A DNA stretch of 64,000 nt from Peptoniphilus asaccharolyticus DSM 20463. Its GTDB lineage: Bacteria > Bacillota > Clostridia > Tissierellales > Peptoniphilaceae. The stretch spans positions 124,001-188,000 of the forward strand of contig NZ_FWWR01000009.1 of NCBI RefSeq assembly GCF_900176115.1, written 5' to 3'. Both the position numbers and the translations under genes were made by a program. Every line of letters begins with the position of its first letter. Positions within the stretch are counted from its first letter, which is position 1. Positions 8,479-17,908 of this stretch are shown piece after piece. The notes beneath the pieces were generated by a model. It worked only from the letters and a program-made list of their open reading frames with translations, searched no databases and was not told where the DNA came from.

Positions 8479-9594
8479 GATAATTTATCATAACAAGTGC
8501 AACATAAATAAACTCATAGCTAATCAGCTGTGTTAATATGTAAGTGACCAAACAAAACATATTAAAAGGAGTGATTAACTATGAGCTATAACCATCTTAC
8601 CATAGAAGAAAGATCTTGTATTTACCAATTTTTAAATTTAGGAATGAGTATAAGGAAAATTGCACAAGCACTTAAAAGGTCACCTAGTACAATATCTAGA
8701 GAAATTAAAAGAAATTCATCTAAGATAAAAGTTAGTAGGGGAAGTTACACTAAGTACTTTCCGATAAAGGCAAATGATAAATATATTGATAGAAGAAAAG
8801 ACTGCCATAGAAAAAGTAAATTTTCTAAAGATGTTATTGATTATTTAACTGTAAAGATTAACGAACATTGGTCCCCTGAACAAATATCAAATAGAAACAC
8901 AAATGAGATTCATGAATTACCATCTACATCAACGATATATAGAATGATACACGCCAAAAAGCTGCCAAAAACTAGTATGAAAAATTTGAGAAGAAAAGCT
9001 AAATTTAAAAGGCCAGCAGAAAAAAGAGGAAAATTCAATGATAAAGGTAGAACAATTAAGAAAAGACCTAAAGAGATATACAGAAGGCAAGAATTAGGCC
9101 ACTGGGAAGCAGATACAGTGGAATCAGGCAGATTAGATCATAAAAGGAAAAGTAGATGTTGTTTCGTAACTTTAGCAGAAAGAAAATCTAGATATTATAT
9201 AGCAATCCTAGTTGAAAATAGAAAGTCGGAAAGCGTAACACCAGCAATAATAAATGCATTAAAAGATTATCCAAAAGAATTAGTAAAAACAATAACCTTT
9301 GATAGAGGTAAAGAATTTTCAGAATTTGAGAAAATAGAAAAAGAATTAGGATGCAAAACTTATTTTTGTGATCCCTATTGTGCATGGCAAAAAGGTACAA
9401 ATGAAAATAGTAACGGACTTTTGAGGGAGTTTTATCCTAAGGGTATGGATTTATCAGAAGTGAATATTGATGAATTAAATTATAACTTAAGTTTAATGAA
9501 TAATAGACCTAGAAAATGTATAAAATATAAAACACCTAAAGAAGAACTTTTTGGTCTCTTACCATAGGTGTTGCATTTGATTTGACAATTCGTC
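8479..9594 (+). mobile_element. IS30-family insertion sequence, copy 1 (1116 bp)
   Basis: The ends GATAATTTATC (left) and GACAATTCGTC (right) were set by comparing three copies in the window. They form imperfect inverted repeats of about 25 bp (18 matches). The 4-bp repeat TATT flanks it (8475-8478 and 9595-9598). The sequence matches copy 2 in every part compared and matches copy 3 except for eight inserted A. It landed between a terminator and the dnaJ-like operon and breaks no clear gene. Confidence 0.93.
8581..9567 (+). CDS. IS30-family transposase (copy 1, intact)
   Basis: A 328-aa transposase. The N-terminal helix-turn-helix is MSIRKIAQALKRSPSTISRE. The C-terminal DDE catalytic domain has Asp in GHWEADTVE, Asp in TFDRGKEF and Glu in GTNENSNG. 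ATG 8581 follows AAGGAG. The length and layout are normal for IS30 transposases, and the protein is identical to that of copy 2, so it is probably active. Confidence 0.95.
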   Translation: MSYNHLTIEERSCIYQFLNLGMSIRKIAQALKRSPSTISREIKRNSSKIKVSRGSYTKYFPIKANDKYIDRRKDCHRKSKFSKDVIDYLTVKINEHWSPEQISNRNTNEIHELPSTSTIYRMIHAKKLPKTSMKNLRRKAKFKRPAEKRGKFNDKGRTIKKRPKEIYRRQELGHWEADTVESGRLDHKRKSRCCFVTLAERKSRYYIAILVENRKSESVTPAIINALKDYPKELVKTITFDRGKEFSEFEKIEKELGCKTYFCDPYCAWQKGTNENSNGLLREFYPKGMDLSEVNIDELNYNLSLMNNRPRKCIKYKTPKEELFGLLP

Positions 9595-9713
9595 TATTTA
9601 AAAAATTATTGAGAGTTGAAATTTATAGAGATAACATTTTGTATAAAATAGATTTAAAATCAATTATAGTTGCATTATTTAAAGAGGGTATCTATGAATT
9701 AAATAAAAAATAA
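9595..9713 (+). pseudogene. Orphan C-terminal coding fragment after IS30 copy 1
   Basis: An open frame without a start runs from the IS edge to a TAA at 9711-9713, reading FKKLLRVEIYRDNILYKI and ending ELNKK. It may be the tail of a lost gene (possibly a recombinase-like tail, very weak) or chance. The TATT target repeats show that the IS itself did not delete sequence here. Confidence 0.25.
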
Positions 9714-9731
9714 AAAATCTGTGGATAACTA

Positions 9732-9760
9732 TTGCAAAATAAAAGTTACCGTTGTATAAT
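9732..9760 (+). promoter_or_regulatory. Promoter of the dnaJ-like/clpB operon
   Basis: TTGCAA (9732-9737), 17-bp spacer, TATAAT (9755-9760). Confidence 0.75.
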
Positions 9761-9767
9761 CAAATAA

Positions 9768-9784
9768 GGTCAAAGAAGGTCAAA
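9768..9784 (+). promoter_or_regulatory. CtsR operator
   Basis: The 17-bp site GGTCAAAGAAGGTCAAA agrees at every defined position with the CtsR heptad repeat consensus (GGTCAAANANRGTCAAA). It covers the transcription start region just after the -10, as expected for repression of class III heat-shock genes such as clpB. ctsR itself is not in this window. Confidence 0.88.
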
Positions 9785-9798
9785 AATGGGAGGCAAAA

Positions 9799-10710
9799 GT
9801 GAAGTATAGAGATTATTATGAAATATTAGGTGTAAATAAAAGTGCAAGTGAAAAAGAAATAAAGTCAGCATACAGGAAACTTGCTAAAAAATACCATCCG
9901 GATTTAAATGGAGGGGACGAAAAAGCTCAAGAAAAGTTTAAAGAGATAAGTGAAGCTTACGAAGTTTTGGGTGATCCTGAAAAGAAGAAAAAATATGATA
10001 CATTTGGGTCTAGTTATGATTTTTCTAATGGAGCGAATTTTGATCCTTCTCAATATGGTTACTCTTATTCTTCTGCTGGAAATGGGAATTTTTCGGATTT
10101 CTTTGAAACATTCTTTGGCTCAGATGATAGGAGTAGTAGAGGTGGATTTAATTTCTCAGATATTTTCTCTGATTTAGGAGGACGGTCAAAGAGAAAATCT
10201 AATTATAGACAGCAATACAACACAGATTTGAGCATTTCTTTAAGGGAAGCTTACCATGGGACTAACAAACACATGGCACTTTCTTTAAACGGGAAAAATA
10301 TAGAAGTAGATATAAAGGTTCCTGCCGGAATAACTCCAGGTAAGAAAATAAAAGTAAATGGAGAAAAGTATGGAGTGATGGGAGACATTTTATTTAAGAT
10401 AGATGTTCACACTTCAACTACTGAGTCACTTGATGGGTTAAATATCACCAAAGAAGAGGAAATTTATCCTTGGCAAGCGGCTCTTGGAGATAGCATTGTA
10501 ATTGATAACATAGATGGAAAAATAAAGGTAAAAGTTCCAAAAAATTATCGAGGAACTGGAAAAATGAGAATTCCTAAAAAGGGATTTAAAGATATGAAAG
10601 GTAATATTGGAGATTTATATATAAAGTTTAATATTGTAAATCCTACAAATCTTTCAGATGAACAAATTAAACTTTATGAGGAGTTAAAAGCAATTAGTAT
10701 AAGGGAGTGA
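9799..10710 (+). CDS. DnaJ-type co-chaperone without zinc finger (CbpA-like)
   Basis: A 303-aa J-domain protein. The J domain is at residues 1-68 with the HPD motif (KYHPDLNGG). A Gly/Phe-rich linker follows (about 70-140), then two beta-sandwich substrate-binding domains typical of DnaJ C-termini. The CxxCxGxG zinc repeats of true DnaJ are absent, so it is CbpA/DjlA-like rather than DnaJ proper. The start is GTG 9799 behind GGGAGG. It should stimulate DnaK ATPase and deliver aggregates to ClpB, whose gene follows 4 bp later under the same CtsR-type control. Confidence 0.88.
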   Translation: MKYRDYYEILGVNKSASEKEIKSAYRKLAKKYHPDLNGGDEKAQEKFKEISEAYEVLGDPEKKKKYDTFGSSYDFSNGANFDPSQYGYSYSSAGNGNFSDFFETFFGSDDRSSRGGFNFSDIFSDLGGRSKRKSNYRQQYNTDLSISLREAYHGTNKHMALSLNGKNIEVDIKVPAGITPGKKIKVNGEKYGVMGDILFKIDVHTSTTESLDGLNITKEEEIYPWQAALGDSIVIDNIDGKIKVKVPKNYRGTGKMRIPKKGFKDMKGNIGDLYIKFNIVNPTNLSDEQIKLYEELKAISIRE

Positions 10711-10714
10711 AATT

Positions 10715-13294
10715 ATGAATTTTGAAAAGTATACTAAGAAATCACTTGAAGCTGTGCAAACTGCGCAAAACATTGCTACTAAATATGGAAATCCTCAAGT
10801 GGATGAAATTCATTTAAATTATAGTTTGGTAAATGACGAAGATGGTTTGATACCAACTGTCTTAAAATATATGGGAGTGGATGTAAATTCTTTTAAGAAT
10901 GAGTTGAATACTAAGATATCTAAACTTCCAAAACAATCAGGAAGTGTATATTCTTCTAAAGAATTGAGCAAGGCTCTTATGGAAGCTGAAGAGATTGCAT
11001 CAAATTTCCAAGATGATTATATTTCTGTTGAGCATATTTACCTTGCTATACTTGGTTTAAAAAACACCAATTCGGAAGAAGTATTTAAAAAGTTCAACAT
11101 AACTAAAGATGGATTTTTATCTGCATTGCAAAAGATAAGAGGAAATCAACATGTTAGAACTGACAATCCTGAAGACACTTATGGTGCTCTTGAAAAATAC
11201 GGTAGAGATTTAACTGCTGAATCAAGACAAGGAAAGATGGATCCAGTAATTGGTCGTGATGAAGAAGTTAGAAATGTAATAAGAATTCTTTCGAGACGTA
11301 CTAAAAACAACCCTGTTTTAATTGGTGAGCCTGGGGTTGGTAAGACTGCAATAGTTGAGGGATTAGCTCAGAGAATTGTAAAAAAAGACGTTCCGGAAGG
11401 ACTTAAAGAAAAGACAATAATCTCACTGGATATGGGTGCTTTAGTTGCAGGAGCGAAGTATAGAGGAGAGTTTGAAGAGAGGTTAAAGGCTGTACTTTCT
11501 GAAGTTGAAAAGTCTGATGGAAAGATACTTTTATTTATAGATGAAATTCACAATATAGTTGGAGCTGGTAAGACTGAAGGTGCAATGGATGCTTCAAATC
11601 TTTTAAAACCTATGCTTGCAAGAGGCGAACTACACGCAATAGGTGCTACAACTTTAGATGAATATAGAAAGTATATTGAAAAGGATCCTGCTCTTGAAAG
11701 AAGATTCCAAAAGGTAATGGTGCAAGAGCCAACTGTTGAAGACACAATTTCTATATTGAGAGGTCTTAAAGAAAAGTATGAGATTTATCATGGAATTAGA
11801 ATTGCAGATTCAGCTGTAATAGCTGCTGCAACGCTATCCGATAGATATATTACAGATAGATTTTTACCGGATAAGGCGATAGATTTGATGGACGAAGCTT
11901 GTGCTATGCTCAGAACTGAAATCGACTCAATGCCTACTGAAATTGATGATGTAAGACGTAGAATTTTACAACTTGAAATAGAGAGAGAAGCTCTTAAAAA
12001 AGAAACTGACACATATTCTAAGAAACGTCTTGAAGAATTGGAAAAAGAACTTTCTGAAGAAAAAGCTGATTTTGACAATCTAAAGGCTAAATGGGAAAGT
12101 GAAAAGAAATCTTTGGACAATGTGAAAGAAATAAAGAGCAAGATAGATGAAGTTAAGTACGAAATAGAAAAGGCCGAAAGAGAATACAATCTTGAAAAAC
12201 TATCTGTCTTGAAATATGGAGAACTTCCTAAATTAGAAGAAGAATTAAAAGAGAGAGAAGCTAAAAATCAATCTGATTCTTCAATGGTAAAAGAAGTTGT
12301 AACAGACCAAGAGATTGCTCACGTTGTATCAAGATGGACTAAGATTCCGGTTGAAAAACTTGCAGAAACTGAAAGAGAAAAATTGCTTTCAATGTCAGAT
12401 ATACTTCATGAGAGAGTTGTTGGTCAAAATGAGGCAATAGAAGCTGTATCAGATGCTGTTTTAAGACAACGTGCTGGTCTTAAGTCAGAAAACAGACCAA
12501 TTGGTTCATTTATTTTCTTAGGACCTACTGGAGTTGGTAAGACAGAGACAGCAAAAGCGCTAACTGAAATTTTGTTTGATGATGAAAAGAATATGATAAG
12601 AATTGATATGAGTGAATATATGGAAAAACACTCAGTATCAAGACTTGTAGGTTCTCCTCCAGGATATGTAGGCTATGATGAAGGGGGACAACTTACAGAA
12701 GCTGTTAGAAGAATGCCATATTGTGTTGTCTTATTCGATGAAATTGAAAAGGCACATCCAGATGTGTTTAACATCTTATTACAAGTGTTAGATGATGGGC
12801 GTCTTACTGACAACCAAGGCAGAACTGTTGACTTTAAAAACACAGTTATTATAATGACTTCAAATATAGGTTCATCTTATCTATTAGAGGGAATAAATTC
12901 TGATGGAGAAATTTCACAAGAGGCAAGAGATGCTGTAGATTCTCAAATGAGAATGAGCTTTAGACCTGAATTTTTAAACAGAGTTGATGAAATTGTTCTA
13001 TTTAAACCTTTAGTAAAAGAACAAATTTATGAAATAATTAAAAAGACTGTGGCTCAAATTGAAAGCAGACTTTCTGATAGAAATATTGAAATAAATGTAA
13101 CAGATGAAGCGATGAGATTTATCTTGGATGCGTCTTATTCACCACAGTACGGAGCAAGACCTGTAAAGAGATATATCCAATCTACTCTTGAAACAGAACT
13201 TTCAAAGCTTATTATAAAAGGCGAAGTTTATGAAAATTCTAAAGTAAAAGTTGATATAGAAGATGAAAAATTAAAATTAAAAGTGGAAAATTAA
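10715..13294 (+). CDS. clpB: ATP-dependent disaggregase ClpB
   Basis: An 859-aa Hsp100 chaperone that extracts polypeptides from aggregates together with the DnaK system. It has the Clp N-domain repeat (residues about 1-145), first AAA+ module with Walker A GEPGVGKT near 204 and Walker B LLFIDEIH, the long coiled-coil middle domain (about 400-520) that distinguishes ClpB from ClpA/C, and a second AAA+ module with GPTGVGKT near 602 and a NRVDE sensor region. Normal length for the family. ATG 10715 is preceded by GGGAGTG, 4 bp after the J-protein gene. Expression is predicted to be heat-induced through CtsR. Confidence 0.96.
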   Translation: MNFEKYTKKSLEAVQTAQNIATKYGNPQVDEIHLNYSLVNDEDGLIPTVLKYMGVDVNSFKNELNTKISKLPKQSGSVYSSKELSKALMEAEEIASNFQDDYISVEHIYLAILGLKNTNSEEVFKKFNITKDGFLSALQKIRGNQHVRTDNPEDTYGALEKYGRDLTAESRQGKMDPVIGRDEEVRNVIRILSRRTKNNPVLIGEPGVGKTAIVEGLAQRIVKKDVPEGLKEKTIISLDMGALVAGAKYRGEFEERLKAVLSEVEKSDGKILLFIDEIHNIVGAGKTEGAMDASNLLKPMLARGELHAIGATTLDEYRKYIEKDPALERRFQKVMVQEPTVEDTISILRGLKEKYEIYHGIRIADSAVIAAATLSDRYITDRFLPDKAIDLMDEACAMLRTEIDSMPTEIDDVRRRILQLEIEREALKKETDTYSKKRLEELEKELSEEKADFDNLKAKWESEKKSLDNVKEIKSKIDEVKYEIEKAEREYNLEKLSVLKYGELPKLEEELKEREAKNQSDSSMVKEVVTDQEIAHVVSRWTKIPVEKLAETEREKLLSMSDILHERVVGQNEAIEAVSDAVLRQRAGLKSENRPIGSFIFLGPTGVGKTETAKALTEILFDDEKNMIRIDMSEYMEKHSVSRLVGSPPGYVGYDEGGQLTEAVRRMPYCVVLFDEIEKAHPDVFNILLQVLDDGRLTDNQGRTVDFKNTVIIMTSNIGSSYLLEGINSDGEISQEARDAVDSQMRMSFRPEFLNRVDEIVLFKPLVKEQIYEIIKKTVAQIESRLSDRNIEINVTDEAMRFILDASYSPQYGARPVKRYIQSTLETELSKLIIKGEVYENSKVKVDIEDEKLKLKVEN

Positions 13295-13300
13295 ACTAGA

Positions 13301-13332
13301 AAGCAATCGGAACTTAAACCGATTGCTTTTTT
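13301..13332. terminator. Terminator of the clpB operon
   Basis: Stem 13301-13310 with 13319-13328, 8-nt loop, T-run. It overlaps the end of the convergent lipoprotein gene. Confidence 0.85.
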
Positions 13333-13774
13333 AGTTGTTGGATATTTTTCATAATCGTAGCATAGTCAAACCAATATATCTTTCCGTTTTCAAATTGAAA
13401 TTTTAATTTACAATCTATATTTTTGTCAGTGGAAGTTAAAATTAAATTGGCAATGAGTCCATCATCTGATTTTTCAAATCCACTTACTTTATAAGTTAAT
13501 TCCATATCTCTTAAATAGAAAGATGGTAGTACACGGGATTTTGTTAATTTTTCAAGAACTGTATCTGTAAAAAATTCTTTGAAAGGTTCTATGGCTTCAT
13601 CACTATTATTGGAGAAAATATTTTCTTCAACTTTTTGCCATTCCAGCTTACTATAATTAGCTTGGCTAAAATATGTAGCTAAAAAATCATCAATCAAATT
13701 TTCATTATTTTTGCTGGAGCAAGCAGTTAAAATTAGAAGTGTAAAAATTAGTAATAGAAATTTTTTATTTTCAT
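13314..13774 (-). pseudogene. Frameshifted small lipoprotein gene
   Basis: The open part (from 13697) encodes a 127-aa acidic protein of unknown family (FLATYFSQANYSKLEWQKVE near its start). Upstream in the same frame lies a lipoprotein signal, LLLIFTLLILTACSS, but no start codon. ATG 13772-13774, behind a GAGG ribosome site, is one frame off. Adding one A to the A6 run (T6 on the plus strand, 13761-13766) gives a perfect signal MKIKKFLLLIFTLLILTAC. The gene is therefore either broken, phase-variable by slippage, or mis-sequenced. Function unknown; surface-anchored if restored. Confidence 0.65.
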
Positions 13775-14070
13775 GTGTTCCTCACAATTATTTATATAAT
13801 TTTGAGCCTAAGATAGAGAATATTTTTGTCAAATAAAATTAAAAAGACTAGATAATAAGCGTTAAATGATAAATTGTGTTTTTAAATGTTGAGATGATTT
13901 AGTAGGTATGTTATGCTCTTTACGAAGGAGAAATTTATACATTTATTTGTTTAAAAAACAGTGATTTATTTATTAGTTTTAAGTTTTAGAAAACACAATA
14001 CATATTTAAAATTCTAATTAAATAGAGCTGAAATCGGCAGATAAACTTTTTGGATTGTATTCCAAAAATC
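13775..14070. other. Gene-free AT-rich spacer
   Basis: No open frame with a ribosome site, RNA fold or repeat is recognised here. It separates the convergent lipoprotein gene from the bcd promoter. Confidence 0.5.
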
Positions 14071-14074
14071 ATTG

Positions 14075-14102
14075 TTGAATTTTTAACAATGAATGTTATA
14101 AT
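14075..14102 (+). promoter_or_regulatory. Promoter of bcd-etfBA
   Basis: TTGAAT (14075-14080), 16-bp spacer, TATAAT (14097-14102) with TG one base before it. Confidence 0.65.
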
Positions 14103-14113
14103 TGTACTTAAGT

Positions 14114-14131
14114 GTGTTATTATACTAACAC
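14114..14131 (+). promoter_or_regulatory. Rex-like operator
   Basis: GTGTTA and TAACAC form an 18-bp inverted repeat with a 6-bp centre just downstream of the -10. It matches the Rex consensus TTGTTAA-N4-TTAACAA except at four symmetric positions. Rex senses NADH/NAD and represses bcd-etf type fermentation genes in clostridia, which fits the downstream genes. rex is not in the window. Confidence 0.6.
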
Positions 14132-14164
14132 GAACTAACCACGTTATATTAAGGGGGATATTAA

Positions 14165-15307
14165 ATGGATTTTACAATGGACAAAGAGCACTTACTTCTT
14201 AGAGAAATGTACCGCTCTTTTACTGAAAATGAAATCGAACCATTTGCACAAGAGGTAGATGAAACTGAAGAATTTCCAAAGGAAAATCTAAAGAAACTTG
14301 CTAGATATGGTTTCTTCGGAATTCCATTTCCAAAGGAATACGGTGGACAAGGGGGAGACTACTTAGCTTATGCTATGGCTGTTGAAGAACTTTCTAAAAA
14401 ATGTGCAACAACAGGCGTTGTAGTTTCAGCTCACACATCACTTTGCTGTGCTCCTATTTTTGAAAATGGTACAGAAGAACAAAAGAGAAAATTCTTACCA
14501 GATTTATTAAGTGGAAAGAAAATTGGAGCTTTTGGTTTAACTGAACCAGGAGCTGGTACTGATGCATCAGGACAACAAACAACAGCTGTTCTTGATGGAG
14601 ATGAATATGTACTTAACGGAACAAAAATATTTATAACAAATGCAGGATTTGCTGATACTTTCATAGTAATTGCAATGACTGATAAATCTAAAGGAAACCG
14701 TGGAATTTCAGCTTTCATAGTAGAAAGAGGAACTCCAGGATTTAGAGTTGGGGAACCTGAAATCAAAATGGGTATCAGAGGATCTTCAACTTGTGAGTTA
14801 ATTTTTGAAAACTGTAGAATTCCTAAAGAAAACCTACTTGGAAAAGAAGGTAAAGGATTCAAAGTTGCAATGAAGACTCTTGACGGTGGTAGAATTGGTA
14901 TTGCTTCTCAAGCATTGGGAATCGCTGAAGGCGCTATTGACGTAACTGTTGACTATGTTAAAGAAAGAAAGCAATTTGGAAAGAGACTTTCTCAATTCCA
15001 AAACACTCAATTCCAACTAGCTGATATGAAAGCAAAAGCAGATGCATCACAACTTTTAGTTTATAGAGCTGCATGTGCTAAACAAAATAAAGAAGCATAT
15101 TCTCACTTAGCTGCAATGTGTAAGCTTTTTGCATCTGAATCAGCATCTGATATAACAAGACGTTGTCTACAATTATTCGGTGGATATGGTTACACAAGAG
15201 ATTATCCAATTGAAAGAATGATGAGAGATGCTAAGATTACAGAAATCTATGAAGGAACTTCTGAAGTTATGAGAATGGTAGTTTCATCATGGATGGGTGT
15301 AAACTAA
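14165..15307 (+). CDS. bcd: Butyryl-CoA dehydrogenase (short-chain acyl-CoA dehydrogenase)
   Basis: A 380-aa flavoprotein that reduces crotonyl-CoA to butyryl-CoA, in anaerobes usually coupled through EtfAB to ferredoxin reduction (electron bifurcation). Family signatures are GLTEPGAGTDASG (FAD/substrate loop), GGYGYTRDYPIERMMRDA and IYEGTSEVMR, in which Glu363 is the catalytic base. The length is standard. ATG 14165 follows AAGGGGG. The gene starts an operon with etfB 15 bp and etfA downstream, and is read from a promoter with a Rex-like operator, so it should rise when NADH accumulates. The short-chain assignment is from context and similarity to Bcd. Confidence 0.92.
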   Translation: MDFTMDKEHLLLREMYRSFTENEIEPFAQEVDETEEFPKENLKKLARYGFFGIPFPKEYGGQGGDYLAYAMAVEELSKKCATTGVVVSAHTSLCCAPIFENGTEEQKRKFLPDLLSGKKIGAFGLTEPGAGTDASGQQTTAVLDGDEYVLNGTKIFITNAGFADTFIVIAMTDKSKGNRGISAFIVERGTPGFRVGEPEIKMGIRGSSTCELIFENCRIPKENLLGKEGKGFKVAMKTLDGGRIGIASQALGIAEGAIDVTVDYVKERKQFGKRLSQFQNTQFQLADMKAKADASQLLVYRAACAKQNKEAYSHLAAMCKLFASESASDITRRCLQLFGGYGYTRDYPIERMMRDAKITEIYEGTSEVMRMVVSSWMGVN

Positions 15308-15322
15308 GGAGGTTAATTAAAG

Positions 15323-16117
15323 ATGAAAATAGTTGTTTGTGTTAAACAAGTACCAGACACTAACGAAGTAAGACTTGATCCTGTAACTAATACTCTTATT
15401 AGAGACGGAGTGCCTAGTATTATAAACCCTGATGATAAAGCAGGACTAGAAGTAGCTTTAAACATTAAAGACAATGACCCTGAAAATGTACACGTAACTG
15501 TACTTTCAATGGGACCTCCACAAGCAGAAGTTGCACTTCGTGAAGCGCTTGCAATGGGAGCAGATGAAGCTATATTAGTATCTGACAGAGCTTTTGGTGG
15601 AGCTGATACTTGGGCTACATCTTGTACAATAGCTGGAGCTCTTAAGAACCTTGAATATGATTTAATCATAACTGGACGTCAAGCAATTGACGGAGATACT
15701 GCACAAGTAGGACCTCAAATTGCTGAACATATTGGAATTCCTCAAGTTTCTTATGCTGAAAATGTAGAAGTTAACGGAGACACAGTTACTGTACAAAGAC
15801 AATTTGAAGATAGATATCACATCATTGACGTTAAAATGCCATGCTTGATTACAGCTTTAGCAGAAGCTGCAAGTGCAAGATATATGACTGTTGGTGGAAT
15901 ATATGATGCATACCAAAAAGAAGTTAAAGTTTGGGGATTAGAAGATATTAAAGAAAACTTAGACTTAGCTAATATAGGTCTAAAGGGTTCACCTACAAAG
16001 GTTAAGAAGTCATTCCCTAAACAAGGTAAAGGCGAAGGCGTACTTTTAAAAGATTTATCAGCTGATGAAGCAGCTCAAGCAATTGTAGCTAAACTTCAAG
16101 AAAAGTACATTATCTAA
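15323..16117 (+). CDS. etfB: Electron transfer flavoprotein beta subunit
   Basis: A 264-aa EtfB that forms a heterodimer with EtfA and shuttles electrons between NADH, ferredoxin and butyryl-CoA dehydrogenase. It begins MKIVVCVKQVPDTNEVR and carries the ETF beta signature region (TALAEAASARYMTVGGI). The length is normal. ATG 15323 follows AAGGAGG, 15 bp after bcd. Gene order bcd-etfB-etfA is that of clostridial bifurcating complexes; the exact cofactor set cannot be proven from sequence reading alone. Confidence 0.95.
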   Translation: MKIVVCVKQVPDTNEVRLDPVTNTLIRDGVPSIINPDDKAGLEVALNIKDNDPENVHVTVLSMGPPQAEVALREALAMGADEAILVSDRAFGGADTWATSCTIAGALKNLEYDLIITGRQAIDGDTAQVGPQIAEHIGIPQVSYAENVEVNGDTVTVQRQFEDRYHIIDVKMPCLITALAEAASARYMTVGGIYDAYQKEVKVWGLEDIKENLDLANIGLKGSPTKVKKSFPKQGKGEGVLLKDLSADEAAQAIVAKLQEKYII

Positions 16118-16130
16118 AGGAGCTTGTGAA

Positions 16131-17138
16131 ATGTCAAAAGATGTATACGTATTTATAGAACAAAGAGATAACAAAATTCAAAAAGTTGGTATAGAACTTC
16201 TTGGTAAAGCTCGTGAGTTAGCTGATGCACTTGGACAAGAGGTAGTAGGTATTCTTCTTGGAGAAAGTATAAAATCAGAAACACCTGTACTTTTCAAACA
16301 CGGAGCTGACAAGGTTATAACAGTAGAAGATCCAATGCTAAAGGAATATGTAACAGAACCTTATGCAAAGGCAATCTTTGAAGTAATTAAAGAAAATAGC
16401 CCTGAAATTGTTCTTTATGGAGCAACTTCAATTGGTCGTGACCTTGCACCAAGACTTGCAGCAAGAATCCACACTGGTCTTACTGCAGACTGTACAAAAC
16501 TTGATATCGATGAAGAAACTAAAAACTTACTTATGACTCGTCCAGCATTTGGTGGTAACATCATGGCTACAATCATTTGTGAAGATTTCAGACCACAAAT
16601 GGCAACTGTAAGACCTGGCGTTATGCAATCAGTAACAGTTGACAATCCAAAATCTGAAGTTATTGAAAAGAAAGTTGAATTCACTGATGCTGACATGAAC
16701 GTTACTATCAGAGAAATCAAGAAGAGTGAATCAAAGAAAAAAGATATCACAGAAGCTAACATCTTAGTTTCAGGTGGTCGTGGACTTGGTGGTCCAGAAG
16801 GATTTGATGAACTTGATAAATTAGCTAAAGAATTAGATGCTGAAATTTCATCATCAAGAGCAGCAGTAGATGCTGGATGGATTGCTAAAGATCGCCAAGT
16901 AGGACAAACAGGTAAGACTGTAAGACCTGAGCTTTACTTTGCAATGGGTATCTCAGGAGCTATCCAACATTTAGCTGGTATGGAAGATTCTGATCTTATC
17001 ATCGCAGTTAACAAGACTGAAGATGCACCAATCTTTGATGTAGCTGATCTTGGAGTTGTTGGAGATATCAACGCTATAGTTCCTAAACTTGTTGATATCA
17101 TCAAAAAAGAAAAAGCACTTAAAGAAGAAATTAAATAA
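16131..17138 (+). CDS. etfA: Electron transfer flavoprotein alpha subunit
   Basis: A 335-aa EtfA. The C-terminal FAD-binding domain shows LVSGGRGLGG, GWIAKDRQVGQTGKTV and the nucleotide loop YFAMGISGAIQHLAGM, followed by IIAVNKTEDAPIFDVADLGVVGD, all conserved in the family. ATG 16131 follows AAAGGAG. It is the last gene of the bcd operon, ended by a clear terminator. Confidence 0.95.
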   Translation: MSKDVYVFIEQRDNKIQKVGIELLGKARELADALGQEVVGILLGESIKSETPVLFKHGADKVITVEDPMLKEYVTEPYAKAIFEVIKENSPEIVLYGATSIGRDLAPRLAARIHTGLTADCTKLDIDEETKNLLMTRPAFGGNIMATIICEDFRPQMATVRPGVMQSVTVDNPKSEVIEKKVEFTDADMNVTIREIKKSESKKKDITEANILVSGGRGLGGPEGFDELDKLAKELDAEISSSRAAVDAGWIAKDRQVGQTGKTVRPELYFAMGISGAIQHLAGMEDSDLIIAVNKTEDAPIFDVADLGVVGDINAIVPKLVDIIKKEKALKEEIK

Positions 17139-17152
17139 TTTAAATTAGTTTT

Positions 17153-17184
17153 AAAACCTGAGTTGAACTGCTCAGGTTTTTTTT
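17153..17184 (+). terminator. Terminator of bcd-etfBA
   Basis: Stem 17153-17162 with 17171-17180 (10 bp), 8-nt loop, T-run. Confidence 0.9.
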
Positions 17185-17192
17185 ATGTTATC

Positions 17193-17655
17193 GATGAATT
17201 GCAAATAATATTGCGACACTTAGAGTAAACTAAGTTCGTGCATAAAGACATCAAATGGAGTTAGATAATTTAGACATTTCCTAAGTCTGTTATTAAGCTC
17301 CATTATATTTTTAATAAGTTCTTCTATAGATATTTCTGCCAAAACCGTCTTTTTAGGATAATACTCTCTTAGCAAACCATTTGAATTTTCATTACTTCCT
17401 CTTTGCCATGCTGAATATGGATCTGCAAAATAGAAGTCTATTCCAATATCTTCAATTTCTTTGTAACAAACGAATTCTTTCCTCTATCGGATGTAAAGCT
17501 TTTTAAAGCTGATTTTGGTAGAGGTTTTATTAATTTTTTCATGGCTTCAAGAATTGACTCTTTACTCCTATCTTTCATTGGTAATGCCACATAGAACCTT
17601 GATTTCATTTCAACAAAAGTAGCCAAGCAGCCTTTGCTTTTACCTCTTGAAAAGA
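17193..17655 (-). pseudogene. Truncated IS30-type element (second type), transposase 3' part
   Basis: Starts GATGAATTGCAAATAA, the same end as the fuller element at 23290, and matches it over most of the C-terminal transposase, including the AWQRGSNENSNGLL region. It then stops at about 17655, where unrelated sequence begins. The reading frame is broken near 17470. A stretch at about 17305-17365 differs strongly from the other copy while both sides are nearly identical, indicating mosaic copies. It is not functional. Confidence 0.8.
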
Positions 17656-17820
17656 CTTTTACGTCTATATCTTAGTGGAGTGCTAATTGCAGGTGTTATC
17701 CCTACACCAACATTTGCACACCAATACGAAGGAGTAATTTCAAGTGCATATTATGATTTGAAGTTACCTATTGAAGAAAGAGAAGAAGAGCAAAGGAAGA
17801 GAAAAGAACTTGTAAATTAA
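17656..17820 (+). pseudogene. C-terminal fragment of an unidentified gene at the IS junction
   Basis: The frame is open from the IS junction to TAA 17818-17820. It encodes a hydrophobic stretch (LYLSGVLIAGVIPTPTFA) followed by a charged tail ending RKRKELVN. There is no start or ribosome site. The strong coding character and the abrupt junction suggest the 3' end of a membrane protein gene whose front was lost when the IS relic was truncated. The family is not recognised. Confidence 0.5.
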
Positions 17821-17845
17821 AAATTTTCGACAAAAATTAATGAAA

Positions 17846-17874
17846 TAGACAATCATTATCAATTAAGGTATAAT
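17846..17874 (+). promoter_or_regulatory. Promoter of the large surface protease gene, with a Fur-like half site
   Basis: TAGACA (17846-17851), 17-bp spacer and TATAAT (17869-17874). AATCATTATC at 17851-17860 equals the right half of the classical Fur box and lies between -35 and -10. Iron control is a suggestion only. Confidence 0.6.
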
Positions 17875-17908
17875 TATAATAAAACAAGAATTAAAAAAGG
17901 AGGAGTAA

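Noticed and set aside
9188-9400. Small open frame opposite the IS30 transposase, repeated in all three copies
   Set aside because: It is a shadow of the transposase frame without a ribosome site; its repetition only reflects the IS copies.
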